NCBI RefSeq assembly: GCF_030124175.1 | Contig: NZ_JASKMT010000017.1 | Coordinates: forward strand, 1-64,000 | Origin: Streptomyces sp. 549 | Lineage (GTDB): Bacteria > Actinomycetota > Actinomycetes > Streptomycetales > Streptomycetaceae | Reading direction: 5' to 3' | Length of the DNA stretch: 64,000 nt | In this document: one piece after another, positions 43,701 through 50,757 of the stretch | How the letters are laid out: the number at the start of each line of letters is the position of its first letter | Position numbering within the stretch: the first letter of the stretch is position 1 | Program-made: the position numbers and the translations under genes | Notes under the pieces: model-generated | Database searches by the model: none | What the model saw: only the letters and a program-made list of their open reading frames with translations | What the model was told of the DNA's origin: nothing

Positions 43701-44357
43701 GACTGGCGCACGGACTCCGACCTGGCGGAGGTGTACACCGTCTGGGGCGGCTACGCCTACGGCCGGGAACTCGACGGGCGGCCCGCGCGTGCCGAGATGG
43801 AGTCGGCGTACCGGCGCATCGCGGTGGCGGCGAAGAACACCGACACCCGCGAGCACGACATCGCCGACTCCGACGACTACTTCCAGTACCACGGCGGCAT
43901 GGTCGCCACCGTGCGCGCGCTGAGGGGCACCGCGCCCGAGGCGTACATCGGCGACAGCACCCGCCCGGAGACCGTGCGCACCCGCACGCTGGTGGAGGAG
44001 ACGTCCCGGGTGTTCCGCGCCCGGGTGGTCAACCCGCGCTGGATCGCGGCGATGCGCCGGCATGGCTACAAGGGCGCGTTCGAACTGGCCGCGACCGTCG
44101 ACTACCTCTTCGGCTACGACGCCACGACGGGTGTCGTCGCGGACTGGATGTACGACAAGCTCGCCCAGACGTACGTACTGGACCCGGAGAACCGCGAGTT
44201 CCTCCAGCAGGCCAACCCGTGGGCGCTGCACGGCATCGCCGAGCGGCTGCTGGAGGCGGAGTCCCGCAACATGTGGGCCAAGCCCGACCCGGCGACGCTG
44301 GAAGCCCTGCGCCAGGCGTACCTGGAGACCGAGGGCGACCTGGAGGGCGACGACTGA
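40725..44357 (+). CDS. cobN: Cobaltochelatase subunit CobN
   Basis: A 1210-residue large subunit of the ATP-dependent cobaltochelatase of the aerobic route, related to magnesium chelatase BchH. Family segments: YYRAHHMSGNTAFVEALCEA, YPTKHSRIGNAVGLDTPASA, DAMVHLGKHGNLEWLPGKNA and LPTGRNFYSVDPKAVPSRLA. It inserts cobalt into hydrogenobyrinate a,c-diamide together with CobS/CobT-like subunits, which are not in the window. It is under the riboswitch. A strong terminator follows. Confidence 0.96.
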   Translation: MILLLSTSDTDLLSARAADGAVPYRLANPARLTLDELPALLDGADLVVVRLLGGVRAWQEGLDLLLAGDRPVVVLTGEQAPDAQLMEASTVPIGIAAEAHAYLAHGGPANLEQLARFLSDTVLLTGHGFAPPEPAPSWGPLERDARPGADGPTVAVLYYRAHHMSGNTAFVEALCEAVENAGGRPLPLYVASLRTPEAELLEQLRTADAVVTTVLAAGGTKPAEASAGGDDESWDAGALADLDVPILQALCLTSPRAAWEENDEGLSPLDAATQVAVPEFDGRLITVPFSFKEIDADGLPAYVPDAERAARVAGIAVRHAKLRHIPAAEKRLALVLSAYPTKHSRIGNAVGLDTPASAVALLRRLRAEGYDFGDESDEAGEGPVPGLASGDGDELIYALIEAGGHDQEWLTDEQLAANPVRIPAADYLRWYRLLPQELRESVEEHWGPPPGRMFLDTSRNPEGDIVLAALRRGNLLILIQPPRGFGENPIAIYHDPDLPPSHHYLAAYRWIAAPRAEGGFGADAMVHLGKHGNLEWLPGKNAGLSAACGPDAALGDLPLVYPFLVNDPGEGTQAKRRVHATLVDHLVPPMARAESYGDIARLEQHLDEYAAISAMDPAKLPAIRAQIWTLIQAARLDHDLGLEERPDDDGFDDFLLHVDGWLCEIKDAQIRDGLHVLGGAPTGPERVNLVLAILRARQIWGGTSALPGLREALGLDESAATRTGADDAEERARALVQAMEDAGWQTSAVPSVTAALPEAQRQPVADILEFAAREVVPRLAATTDEIDHAVHALAGGFVPAGPSGSPLRGLVNVLPTGRNFYSVDPKAVPSRLAWETGQALADSLLERYRSDNGDWPTSVGLSLWGTSAMRTSGDDIAEALALLGVRPVWDEASRRVTGLEAVDLEELGRPRVDVTLRISGFFRDAFPHVIGLLDDAVRLVAGLDEPAGQNYVRAHAQADLAEHGDERRATTRIFGSRPGTYGAGLLQLIDSRDWRTDSDLAEVYTVWGGYAYGRELDGRPARAEMESAYRRIAVAAKNTDTREHDIADSDDYFQYHGGMVATVRALRGTAPEAYIGDSTRPETVRTRTLVEETSRVFRARVVNPRWIAAMRRHGYKGAFELAATVDYLFGYDATTGVVADWMYDKLAQTYVLDPENREFLQQANPWALHGIAERLLEAESRNMWAKPDPATLEALRQAYLETEGDLEGDD

Positions 44358-44365
44358 CCGCTGCC

Positions 44366-44409
44366 GCCCGGCCCACCGCGGTTTCTTCGGAAGCCGCGGT
44401 GGGCCGGGC
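44366..44409. terminator. Long UUCG-loop hairpin between cobN and rhodanese genes
   Basis: Arms 44366-44385 and 44390-44409 pair over 20 positions (one G-U) around TTCG, a stable tetraloop closed by C-G. It lies between convergent genes and should end transcription from both. Confidence 0.9.
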
Positions 44410-44449
44410 GCGGTGGGACGGGCGCGGTGGCCGGGTGCCGGTGGCGCGG

Positions 44450-45013
44450 CTACTCGGCGAGGGCGGCCAGGGTGTGCTCCAGGTCGCGCTCGCGCGGCTG
44501 GTTGTGCGGCAGCTTGCCCAGCAGCACGGCCATGCCGCAGGTGTCGGTGAGCGCGGAGAACACCAGCCCGCTCGCGACGCCCGCCGACAGCCAGCGGGCG
44601 GCAGGAACGCGGCGGCCCGCGAGCAGCCCGAGCAGCACCAGCCCGCCCGCGGTCAGCCGCACCTGCCGGTCCATGGCCCACCCGGGCCGGGTGCCCGACG
44701 GGCGGTGCAGGTCGTGCCCCCGCTCGTGCCAGGCACCGGTGCCGCCGCTGAGCGTCGCCGCTCCGACGCCCGCCTCGGACAGCGTCCGGCAGGCGTCGGC
44801 CGAGCGGTTGCCGGAGGCGCAGACCACCAGCAGGTCACCGCGGGCGGCGGCGGACCGCAGCACCGGCACGGCCTCGTCCAGGCGGTCCAGCGGAACGTTG
44901 TACGCGCCCGGCAGGTGCCCGGACGCGTACTCGCCGGGGGTGCGGACGTCGATGACGACCAGTTCGTGCAGCCGGTCGCGGGCCTCGTCGGGGGCGAGTG
45001 CGGGAACGTTCAT
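44450..45013 (-). CDS. Rhodanese with C-terminal two-helix membrane domain
   Basis: A 187-residue protein. The rhodanese domain (about 1-100) has the active loop VCASGNRSADACR. The C-terminal part has two hydrophobic segments (LTAGGLVLLGLLAG, ARWLSAGVASGLVFSAL) of the YgaP/DUF2892 type with a Cys in TDTCGMA. It probably transfers or clears persulfide sulfur at the membrane. It is divergent from a CstR-like regulator with an operator between. Confidence 0.9.
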   Translation of the reverse strand: MNVPALAPDEARDRLHELVVIDVRTPGEYASGHLPGAYNVPLDRLDEAVPVLRSAAARGDLLVVCASGNRSADACRTLSEAGVGAATLSGGTGAWHERGHDLHRPSGTRPGWAMDRQVRLTAGGLVLLGLLAGRRVPAARWLSAGVASGLVFSALTDTCGMAVLLGKLPHNQPRERDLEHTLAALAE

Positions 45014-45073
45014 GGGGATTCCTCGGAAGTTCGGATGACAGGATCGGGCACGGGGTCGTCACTCAGGGGTAGG

Positions 45074-45089
45074 ATACCCCTTGGGGTAT
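45074..45089. promoter_or_regulatory. CsoR/CstR-type operator
   Basis: ATACCCC and GGGGTAT form a perfect 7-bp inverted repeat around TT. This is the known form of CsoR-family operators. It lies 16 bases before the regulator start and 61 before the divergent rhodanese start, so it can control both. Confidence 0.85.
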
Positions 45090-45104
45090 GGAGAGGAGCG
45101 GGTC

Positions 45105-45386
45105 GTGGAACTCACGATGGCAGCGGACGAGCTCAAGACGGTGGTCAACCGGCTGCGGCGCGCGCAGGGCCAGATCGCCGGGATCATCAGGATGATCGAG
45201 GAGGGCCGCGACTGCGAGGACGTCGTCACCCAGCTCGCCGCCGCCTCCCGGGCCCTGGACAAGGCCGGTTTCGCGATCATCGCCACCGGCCTCCAGCACT
45301 GCATGACCGACCAGGACGGCCGCCCCGAGGCCGACCGCGACGAGATGCGCGCCCGCCTGGAGAAACTCTTCCTCTCCCTGGCCTGA
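45105..45386 (+). CDS. cstR: CstR-like persulfide-sensing repressor (CsoR family)
   Basis: A 93-residue all-helical CsoR-family repressor (NRLRRAQGQIAGIIRMIEEG, DCEDVVTQLAAASRALDKAG). Two conserved Cys are kept (DCEDVV and QHCMTD), but the copper-binding His four residues before the second Cys is Gly. That pattern, with the divergent rhodanese gene, fits a CstR persulfide sensor better than a copper sensor. GTG at 45105 follows GAGAGGAGC. Confidence 0.87.
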   Translation: MELTMAADELKTVVNRLRRAQGQIAGIIRMIEEGRDCEDVVTQLAAASRALDKAGFAIIATGLQHCMTDQDGRPEADRDEMRARLEKLFLSLA

Positions 45387-45478
45387 GCCCTGCCTGGCCG
45401 GGCCGGCCAGCCCCCGGATTGCCCGATGGCGCCGCCTTCAGGACGCTCGCCTGGACCGGGGGCTCGTAGCCTGGCCGG

Positions 45479-46174
45479 GTGCCCGATGACATCCTCGCTC
45501 TGTGGCCCCATGCGCCCGCCTCCGAGACCGACTGGCTCGCCGAGCTTGCCTCGGACGACGGCTTCACCGGCTACGAGGCACCCGGGCGACCCGACTCCGC
45601 CTGGGTGCTCGGCGGCATGTACGAGCGCGGGGCGACCGCCCGCGATTCGGTCAACCACAGCCAGAGCCGCGACGAGCACCCCGGCCCGGGTTGGAAGCGG
45701 CTGCGCTGGGCGGAGCTGGCCGCCCGCATCGGTGATCCGGTCGTGCCGCAGGGCCTGTACCCGTGTTTTCGCTGCTTTCCCTCCGCGAAAGGGGCGGGCA
45801 TCCGGCCCGGCTCCGTCGAGTGGCCCGCCGAGGGCAGTCTCGACAGGCCGACGTGGGACCAGCTGATCCGTTTCCTGACCGCGCACAGCCCCCAGGGGGC
45901 GGACACTCCCTGCCTGGCGTACTACAACCCGATCGTCGTGCGGGATTTCGAGAACGGCCATGTCCGCTCCGGCAGCCTGGGCGACGCCCAGGCCCTATTC
46001 GACCACCCTGACATCCTGTACACCCCCTCCAACCTGTGGGCCGCAGACCGCTCCTGGGTCGTCTGCACCGACTACGACTCCTGGGGCACCAAAGTGTGCG
46101 GTCCCCGCCCGCTCGTGGAAGCGCTGCTCGCGGACATCGAACTCGAAGCCGTCCGTCTGCCATGGACCAGCTAG
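45479..46174 (+). CDS. Conserved hypothetical protein
   Basis: A 231-residue soluble protein, acidic and rich in Trp and Pro, starting at GTG 45479. Segments such as LGGMYERGATARDSVNHSQS, YPCFRCFPSAKGAGIRPG and WVVCTDYDSWGTKVCGP stand out. CFRC might bind metal. No family recognised; the codon use and lack of frame damage support a real gene. No operon partner. Confidence 0.65.
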   Translation: MPDDILALWPHAPASETDWLAELASDDGFTGYEAPGRPDSAWVLGGMYERGATARDSVNHSQSRDEHPGPGWKRLRWAELAARIGDPVVPQGLYPCFRCFPSAKGAGIRPGSVEWPAEGSLDRPTWDQLIRFLTAHSPQGADTPCLAYYNPIVVRDFENGHVRSGSLGDAQALFDHPDILYTPSNLWAADRSWVVCTDYDSWGTKVCGPRPLVEALLADIELEAVRLPWTS

Positions 46175-46444
46175 GCCTTTGACCGGGGACGGTCTCCCGC
46201 CCACCGAAGGTCCGGCGCGCGGGCCTGCTCTCGTTGGAAGCGGCGCCCGGGCCCGCTTTCTCACCCGGGCGGGGGAACCGGGGGCTCGTGCGCGGGGGTG
46301 CCGGGCGAGCCGCCCGGGGGCCGGGCGGCGCCCGTCCTAGGGTCGGCGGACCCAGGGCGTCCGCACCGGCACCCGCCGCCGCCGGCCCGGCCCGCCGGGC
46401 CGCGGCCCGGGCGCCCGTCCACGCCGCAGGGAGCGTCCGCGCCC

Positions 46445-47965
46445 ATGACCGCCCGCCCGCACTGGCTCTTCGGGGACCAACTCGGCCCGCACTTCACCGA
46501 CCCTGCCGACGGCGGCCCCGACCGGCAGGCACCCCTGGTCATGATCGAGGCCAGGTCGGTGTTCGCGCGGCGGCGATTCCACCGGGCCAAGGCCCACCTG
46601 GTGCTGTCCGCGATGCGGCACCGGGCAGCCGAGTTCGGCGACCGCATGACCTACGTCCGGGCCGCCACCTACCGCGACGGCCTGGAGCAGGCGCTCGGCC
46701 GCCGGGCCGTCGACCGGCCGTTCACCGTCACCCACCCCACCTCGCACGCCGCGCTGCGCCTGGTCCGCTCGCTACCCGGAGCGGAGGTCCTGCCAGCCCG
46801 CGGATTCCTCGTCCCGCAGGGCGACTTCGCCCGCTGGGCCGGCGGGCAGGGCGGCGAACGGCTGCGGCTGGAGGACTTCTACCGCTGGGTCCGGCGCGGC
46901 CACGGCCTGCTGATGGACGGCGACGCACCGGCCGGGGGACGCTGGAACCTCGACCACGACAACCGCGAACCCCCGCCGCGCGGCGCCGACACGCTTCACG
47001 TGCCGCCCCCGTGGAGGCCCGCCGAGGACGCCGTCGACGAGGAGGTGCGCGCCGACCTGGACCGCTGGGAACGCGACGGCGACGTGTCGTTCGTCGGCCG
47101 CGACGGGCCACGGCGGTTCGCCGCCACCCGCCGCGAGGCACTCGCCGCGCTGCGTCGCTTCCTCACCGACCGGCTTCCCGACTTCGGCCGGTACGAGGAC
47201 GCCGTGCTGGCGGGCGACCCCGTGATGAGCCACAGCCTGCTCTCGGCGCCGCTCAACCTGGGCCTGCTGGACCCTGCCGAGTGCGTGGAGGGCGCCGAAC
47301 GGGCGTGGCGGGACGGCCAGGCGCCGCTGAACAGCGCCGAGGGCTACATCCGGCAGGTCGCCGGGTGGCGGGAGTACGTGTGGCACCTGTACTGGCACTT
47401 CGGCGAGGACTACCGGTGGCACAACACGCTGTGCCACACCGCTCCGCTGCCCGACTGGTTCCTGGAGCTGGACGCCGACGCCGTCACCGCCCGCTGCCTG
47501 TCCACCACGCTCGCCCAGGTGCGCGACACCGGCTGGACGCACCACATCCCGCGCCTGATGGTGCTGGGCAGCCGCGCGCTCCAGGACGGCTGGGACCCGG
47601 CGGCCGTCACCGACTGGTTCCACCGCTGCTTCGTCGACGGCTACGACTGGGTGATGCTGCCCAACGTCGTCGGCATGTCCCAGTACGCCGACGGCGGCCG
47701 GATGACCACCAAGCCCTACACCTCGGGCGGTGCCTACATCCACCGGATGAGCGACCTGTGCCGCCCGTGCGCCTACCGCCCCACCGAACGCACCGGCGAG
47801 CACGCCTGCCCCTACACCACCGGCTACTGGGCGTTCCTGCACCGGCACCGCGACCTGCTGTCCGGCAACCACCGCACGGCCCGGCCGGTGAAGGGCCTGG
47901 ACCGGCTCAGCGACCTGCCGGAACTGCTCGAACTCCACGCCGCACGGGGCGACTCGGCCCCCTGA
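46445..47965 (+). CDS. FeS-type cryptochrome/photolyase (deoxyribodipyrimidine photolyase-related)
   Basis: A 506-residue flavoprotein of the FeS-BCP/CryPro group. The N-terminal domain opens HWLFGDQLGPHFTD and matches the photolyase-related family. The FAD domain includes GWREYVWHLYWHFGEDYRWH and LPNVVGMSQYADGG. Cysteines in DLCRPCAYRP and HACPYTTGYWAF, plus one upstream in HRCFVDGY or RCLSTTL, would hold the 4Fe-4S cluster. It probably repairs (6-4) photoproducts or senses light. ATG at 46445 gives the family N-terminus. Confidence 0.9.
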   Translation: MTARPHWLFGDQLGPHFTDPADGGPDRQAPLVMIEARSVFARRRFHRAKAHLVLSAMRHRAAEFGDRMTYVRAATYRDGLEQALGRRAVDRPFTVTHPTSHAALRLVRSLPGAEVLPARGFLVPQGDFARWAGGQGGERLRLEDFYRWVRRGHGLLMDGDAPAGGRWNLDHDNREPPPRGADTLHVPPPWRPAEDAVDEEVRADLDRWERDGDVSFVGRDGPRRFAATRREALAALRRFLTDRLPDFGRYEDAVLAGDPVMSHSLLSAPLNLGLLDPAECVEGAERAWRDGQAPLNSAEGYIRQVAGWREYVWHLYWHFGEDYRWHNTLCHTAPLPDWFLELDADAVTARCLSTTLAQVRDTGWTHHIPRLMVLGSRALQDGWDPAAVTDWFHRCFVDGYDWVMLPNVVGMSQYADGGRMTTKPYTSGGAYIHRMSDLCRPCAYRPTERTGEHACPYTTGYWAFLHRHRDLLSGNHRTARPVKGLDRLSDLPELLELHAARGDSAP

Positions 47966-48308
47966 GGCGCGGGGCGGGGGCGTCTGCGGGGGCCCCGCCA
48001 GGGGCGCTCGGCCGGGGGCGGGGTGGCGCGGCCCGGGGTGGCGCGGCCCGGGGTGGCGCGGCTCGGGGTGGCGCGGGGCGGCCGGGAGGTGCGCCGGACG
48101 GTGCTTCGGCACGGGGGAGGCCCCGGCGGGCACGGCCCGCGCCACCCGCGAGCGTGGACCCCACTATGCCGAACCGTCCCCCAGCACCGGCCCAGGAGCA
48201 GGTCAAGAACGGGCAAGGAGCCCGTAGAGCGGAAAGCCGGTGCCAGCCGCAGAGCTGACCCCCTTCCGGCTGCCGCCCTCCCCGCTCCCCCGGGGAGCGC
48301 CGGGCCGG
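47966..48308. other. Intergenic region with 15-bp repeat
   Basis: 343 bases between the photolyase stop and the stop of the nucleotidyltransferase gene on the other strand. Apart from the tandem repeat at 48020-48079 I see no gene or clean terminator. Confidence 0.55.
48020..48079 (+). repeat. Four tandem copies of a 15-bp unit
   Basis: GGGGTGGCGCGGCCC is repeated at 48020 and 48035, then with small changes at 48050 and 48065. The unit length keeps frame and makes spurious VARPG peptides. It lies between convergent genes and may simply be slippage. Confidence 0.85.
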
Positions 48309-49118
48309 TCACGCGGCGGCCAACCGGGTCGTCACGACCAGGTCCTCCAGCGCGTCGGCGCCCGCCGGACGGTCCGGCAGAGCCGACGACCGCCCGGCCT
48401 CCGCCAGCGCGGCGCGCAACTCCGCGACGTCCGCCGCCAGTCGCTCCGGGGCCGGCGCCCCCGGCACCCCTGCCAGCAGGCCATGCTCCGCGTCGGCCTT
48501 CGCCCGGACCAGGTCTCCGAGGTAGCGCGGGCCGTCCTCCGCCAGCGTCGGCAGGTGCGCCACCAGGCCGCCGCCGCGCAGCAGGCGGATACCGGTCAGC
48601 AGCACCCGGAACGTGTACAGCAGCGGCTTCAGCTCCCCCGTCCGCTCGAACAGCCGCCACTGGCCGGCGGCGAACCCCTCGTAGTGGCGCACGTGGCCAC
48701 GCGTCGGCAGGCCGGGCGCCAACTCCACCAGCGCGGCGTGCGTCGGGCCGGAGAGCACCACGAGCGGGGACAGCAACTGCTCCAGCACGTAGCCGTCGGG
48801 CCGCAGCAGCATCCGCACGAACTTGGCCAGATCGTGGGTGACCAGGTCGACTTCGACGCCGCCGCGCACCTCGGTGACGGTCTGCGTCCCGGCCGGGCGG
48901 CCGAGCCCGATCACCTGCCGCAACGGCAGCAGGTGCGCACCGCGCAGGTCCACGTCGGAGTCGGCGGACGGGAACCCGTACAGGTGCGCGCCGGAGACGG
49001 CGGCGAACAGCGGCGGGTGCTCCCGGTCCGCGACGGCGGCGACCAGCGCGGCCGGGTCGGGCAGGCCTGCGGCGGCGAGCACGCCGGGGTCCGCAGCAGG
49101 GGTCGAGGTCGAGGTCAC
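48309..49118 (-). CDS. RlaP-like nucleotidyltransferase (second of pair)
   Basis: A 269-residue DNA polymerase beta-fold nucleotidyltransferase. The active-site block is VSGAHLYGFPSADSDVDLRG near residue 41, and the third acidic strand is GVEVDLVTHDL. It resembles the RlaP family proposed for RNA repair. The GTG at 49118 overlaps the upstream gene stop (GTGA). The two paralogues are only loosely alike. Confidence 0.85.
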   Translation of the reverse strand: MTSTSTPAADPGVLAAAGLPDPAALVAAVADREHPPLFAAVSGAHLYGFPSADSDVDLRGAHLLPLRQVIGLGRPAGTQTVTEVRGGVEVDLVTHDLAKFVRMLLRPDGYVLEQLLSPLVVLSGPTHAALVELAPGLPTRGHVRHYEGFAAGQWRLFERTGELKPLLYTFRVLLTGIRLLRGGGLVAHLPTLAEDGPRYLGDLVRAKADAEHGLLAGVPGAPAPERLAADVAELRAALAEAGRSSALPDRPAGADALEDLVVTTRLAAA

Positions 49119-49903
49119 GGTGCTGCCTCCTCGGCATGGTCGAGTGAACGCCGCCGGACGGACGCCAGCCAGTCCTCGACGCGGGCGGTGTCCGGTGCGT
49201 CCGGCAGCGAGGTTCGGGCGGCGGCCCGGTCCAGCCGCTCCACCAGCGACTCGCTCCACCGGCACACCTCGTCCCAGCCCGTCTCCTGGCGGCGCACCGC
49301 CAGCAGCCGGTCGCGGTGGTGGGACACGTCGATGTCCAGCGTGCCCGTCTCCAGCAGGGCACTGGCGGTGAGCAGCAGACGGAGCTGGTGCACGAGCTGC
49401 TTCGGTCGCGGCTCAACGCCGCGCCCCCGGCGCTTCTCGGCCCTGCGGAACTGGGACCGGGCATGGTCCCCGAACGTCCGGTACACCCGCCGGGACAGGA
49501 ACGCAGGCGCCAACGCCAGCAGTTCGGCGCCAACCGGGGTGCGGCGCTCGACGAGCGGACTGTGCAGGGCCTCCAGCGCCGTCGGGTTCCCCGCGAGGGC
49601 GAGGGCACAGAACCGCTCGACCTCCCAGCTGAACTGCTCCGGCCGGGGCCCGTCCAGGTGCGTCGGCGGCTTGTCGAAGCGCCAGAAGGCCTCGGCCGGC
49701 GCCACGTACACACCGCGCAGGTCGGTGTCCGAGGCGGAGGTCGCCAGGCCGAACGCCCGCGAGCCCGCCACCACCGACAGCACGGTGTGGCGCTCGACGA
49801 GGTACTCCCAACGGGCCGGCACGCCTTCGATGATTCCGGCGACCCGGCCTGTCCCGCCAGCGATTATCCCGGCGGGACCCGGCAGGACCCGGCGGGGCGG
49901 CAC
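49115..49903 (-). CDS. RlaP-like nucleotidyltransferase (first of pair)
   Basis: A 262-residue nucleotidyltransferase with LSVVAGSRAFGLATSASDTD followed by LRGVYVAPAEAF, and a helical second half (KQLVHQLRLLLTASALLETG). It is the upstream member of a tandem pair. The N-terminal 25 residues are Gly/Pro-rich and may not be translated; a start near VPARWEYLV is possible. RNA end-repair activity is inference from the family. Confidence 0.83.
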   Translation of the reverse strand: MPPRRVLPGPAGIIAGGTGRVAGIIEGVPARWEYLVERHTVLSVVAGSRAFGLATSASDTDLRGVYVAPAEAFWRFDKPPTHLDGPRPEQFSWEVERFCALALAGNPTALEALHSPLVERRTPVGAELLALAPAFLSRRVYRTFGDHARSQFRRAEKRRGRGVEPRPKQLVHQLRLLLTASALLETGTLDIDVSHHRDRLLAVRRQETGWDEVCRWSESLVERLDRAAARTSLPDAPDTARVEDWLASVRRRSLDHAEEAAP

Positions 49904-49906
49904 GAG

Positions 49907-50530
49907 CTACGAGTCGGAGCCCTGCTGCGCCTGCTTGTCCTTCGACGCCTGCTTGTCCTTCTTGGCCTGCGCCTTGAGTTGCTGCTTGTGGGCGCGGACC
50001 TTCTCCAGCGTCTCCGGTCCCGTGATGTCGGCCGCCGAGCGGAACGCGTCCCGCTCGCCGTAGGGCCCGGCGGCCTCCCGCCAGCGGTCCGGGCGCACGT
50101 CGTACTGCTTGCCGAGCAGCGCCAGGAAGATCTGCGCCTTCTGCTTGCCGAAGCCGGGCAGGGCGTTCAGCCGCCGCAGCAGCTCCGGGCCGTCCGCTGC
50201 GTCCCGCCAGACGGCGGCGGCGTCCCCGTCGTAGTGCTCGACGAGGTACCGGCACAGCTGCTGCACGCGTCCGGCCATCGCGCCGGGGTAGCGGTGCACG
50301 GCCGGCTTCTGCGACAGCAGGGCGGCGAACTCCTCCGGCGGCCACTCCGCGATGCGCCGGGCGTCCAGGTCGTCGCCGCCCAGTCGCTGCGCGATGGTGA
50401 GCGGCCCGGCGAACGCCCACTCCATGGGCACCTGCTGGTCGAGCAGCATGCCGACCAGGGCCGCCAGCGGGCTGCGGCCGAGCAGTTCGTCGGCTTCCGG
50501 CTGCTGTGCCAGCCGAATCGTGTGCGTCAT
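49907..50530 (-). CDS. HhH-GPD family base-excision-type protein
   Basis: A 207-residue protein of the uncharacterised HhH-GPD group (TIGR03252 type). The helix-hairpin-helix is LNALPGFGKQKAQIFLALLG near 140, and the N-terminal helix pair starts PLAALVGMLLDQQVPMEWAF. The catalytic Asp of glycosylases is not obvious, and a charged Lys/Gln tail ends the protein. It is 3 bases upstream of the nucleotidyltransferase pair on the same strand. Start at 50530. Confidence 0.85.
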   Translation of the reverse strand: MTHTIRLAQQPEADELLGRSPLAALVGMLLDQQVPMEWAFAGPLTIAQRLGGDDLDARRIAEWPPEEFAALLSQKPAVHRYPGAMAGRVQQLCRYLVEHYDGDAAAVWRDAADGPELLRRLNALPGFGKQKAQIFLALLGKQYDVRPDRWREAAGPYGERDAFRSAADITGPETLEKVRAHKQQLKAQAKKDKQASKDKQAQQGSDS

Positions 50531-50757
50531 GCTCCGATCGTGCCCCCGCCCCGGCCGCCGCGCACCCGGGACCCGCCGCACCGCGCGTGCCCGGACACGG
50601 CCGGACACGGCCGGCGGGCGGAATTCGTACGTTCATCTCGCCGTTCATCACACCGGATAAGTGACGGAACACCCGGGTAGTGCTCGGGGCGTCCGGGCTC
50701 GGAAAGGCCGCGGACCGCATACGTGTGCGACGTTCGTCTCAGAAAGGCCGGGCATCG

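Noticed and set aside
48023..48841. Plus-strand frame starting with VARPG repeats
   Set aside because: The repeat is the 15-bp tandem DNA repeat read in frame; the rest is antisense to the nucleotidyltransferase gene.
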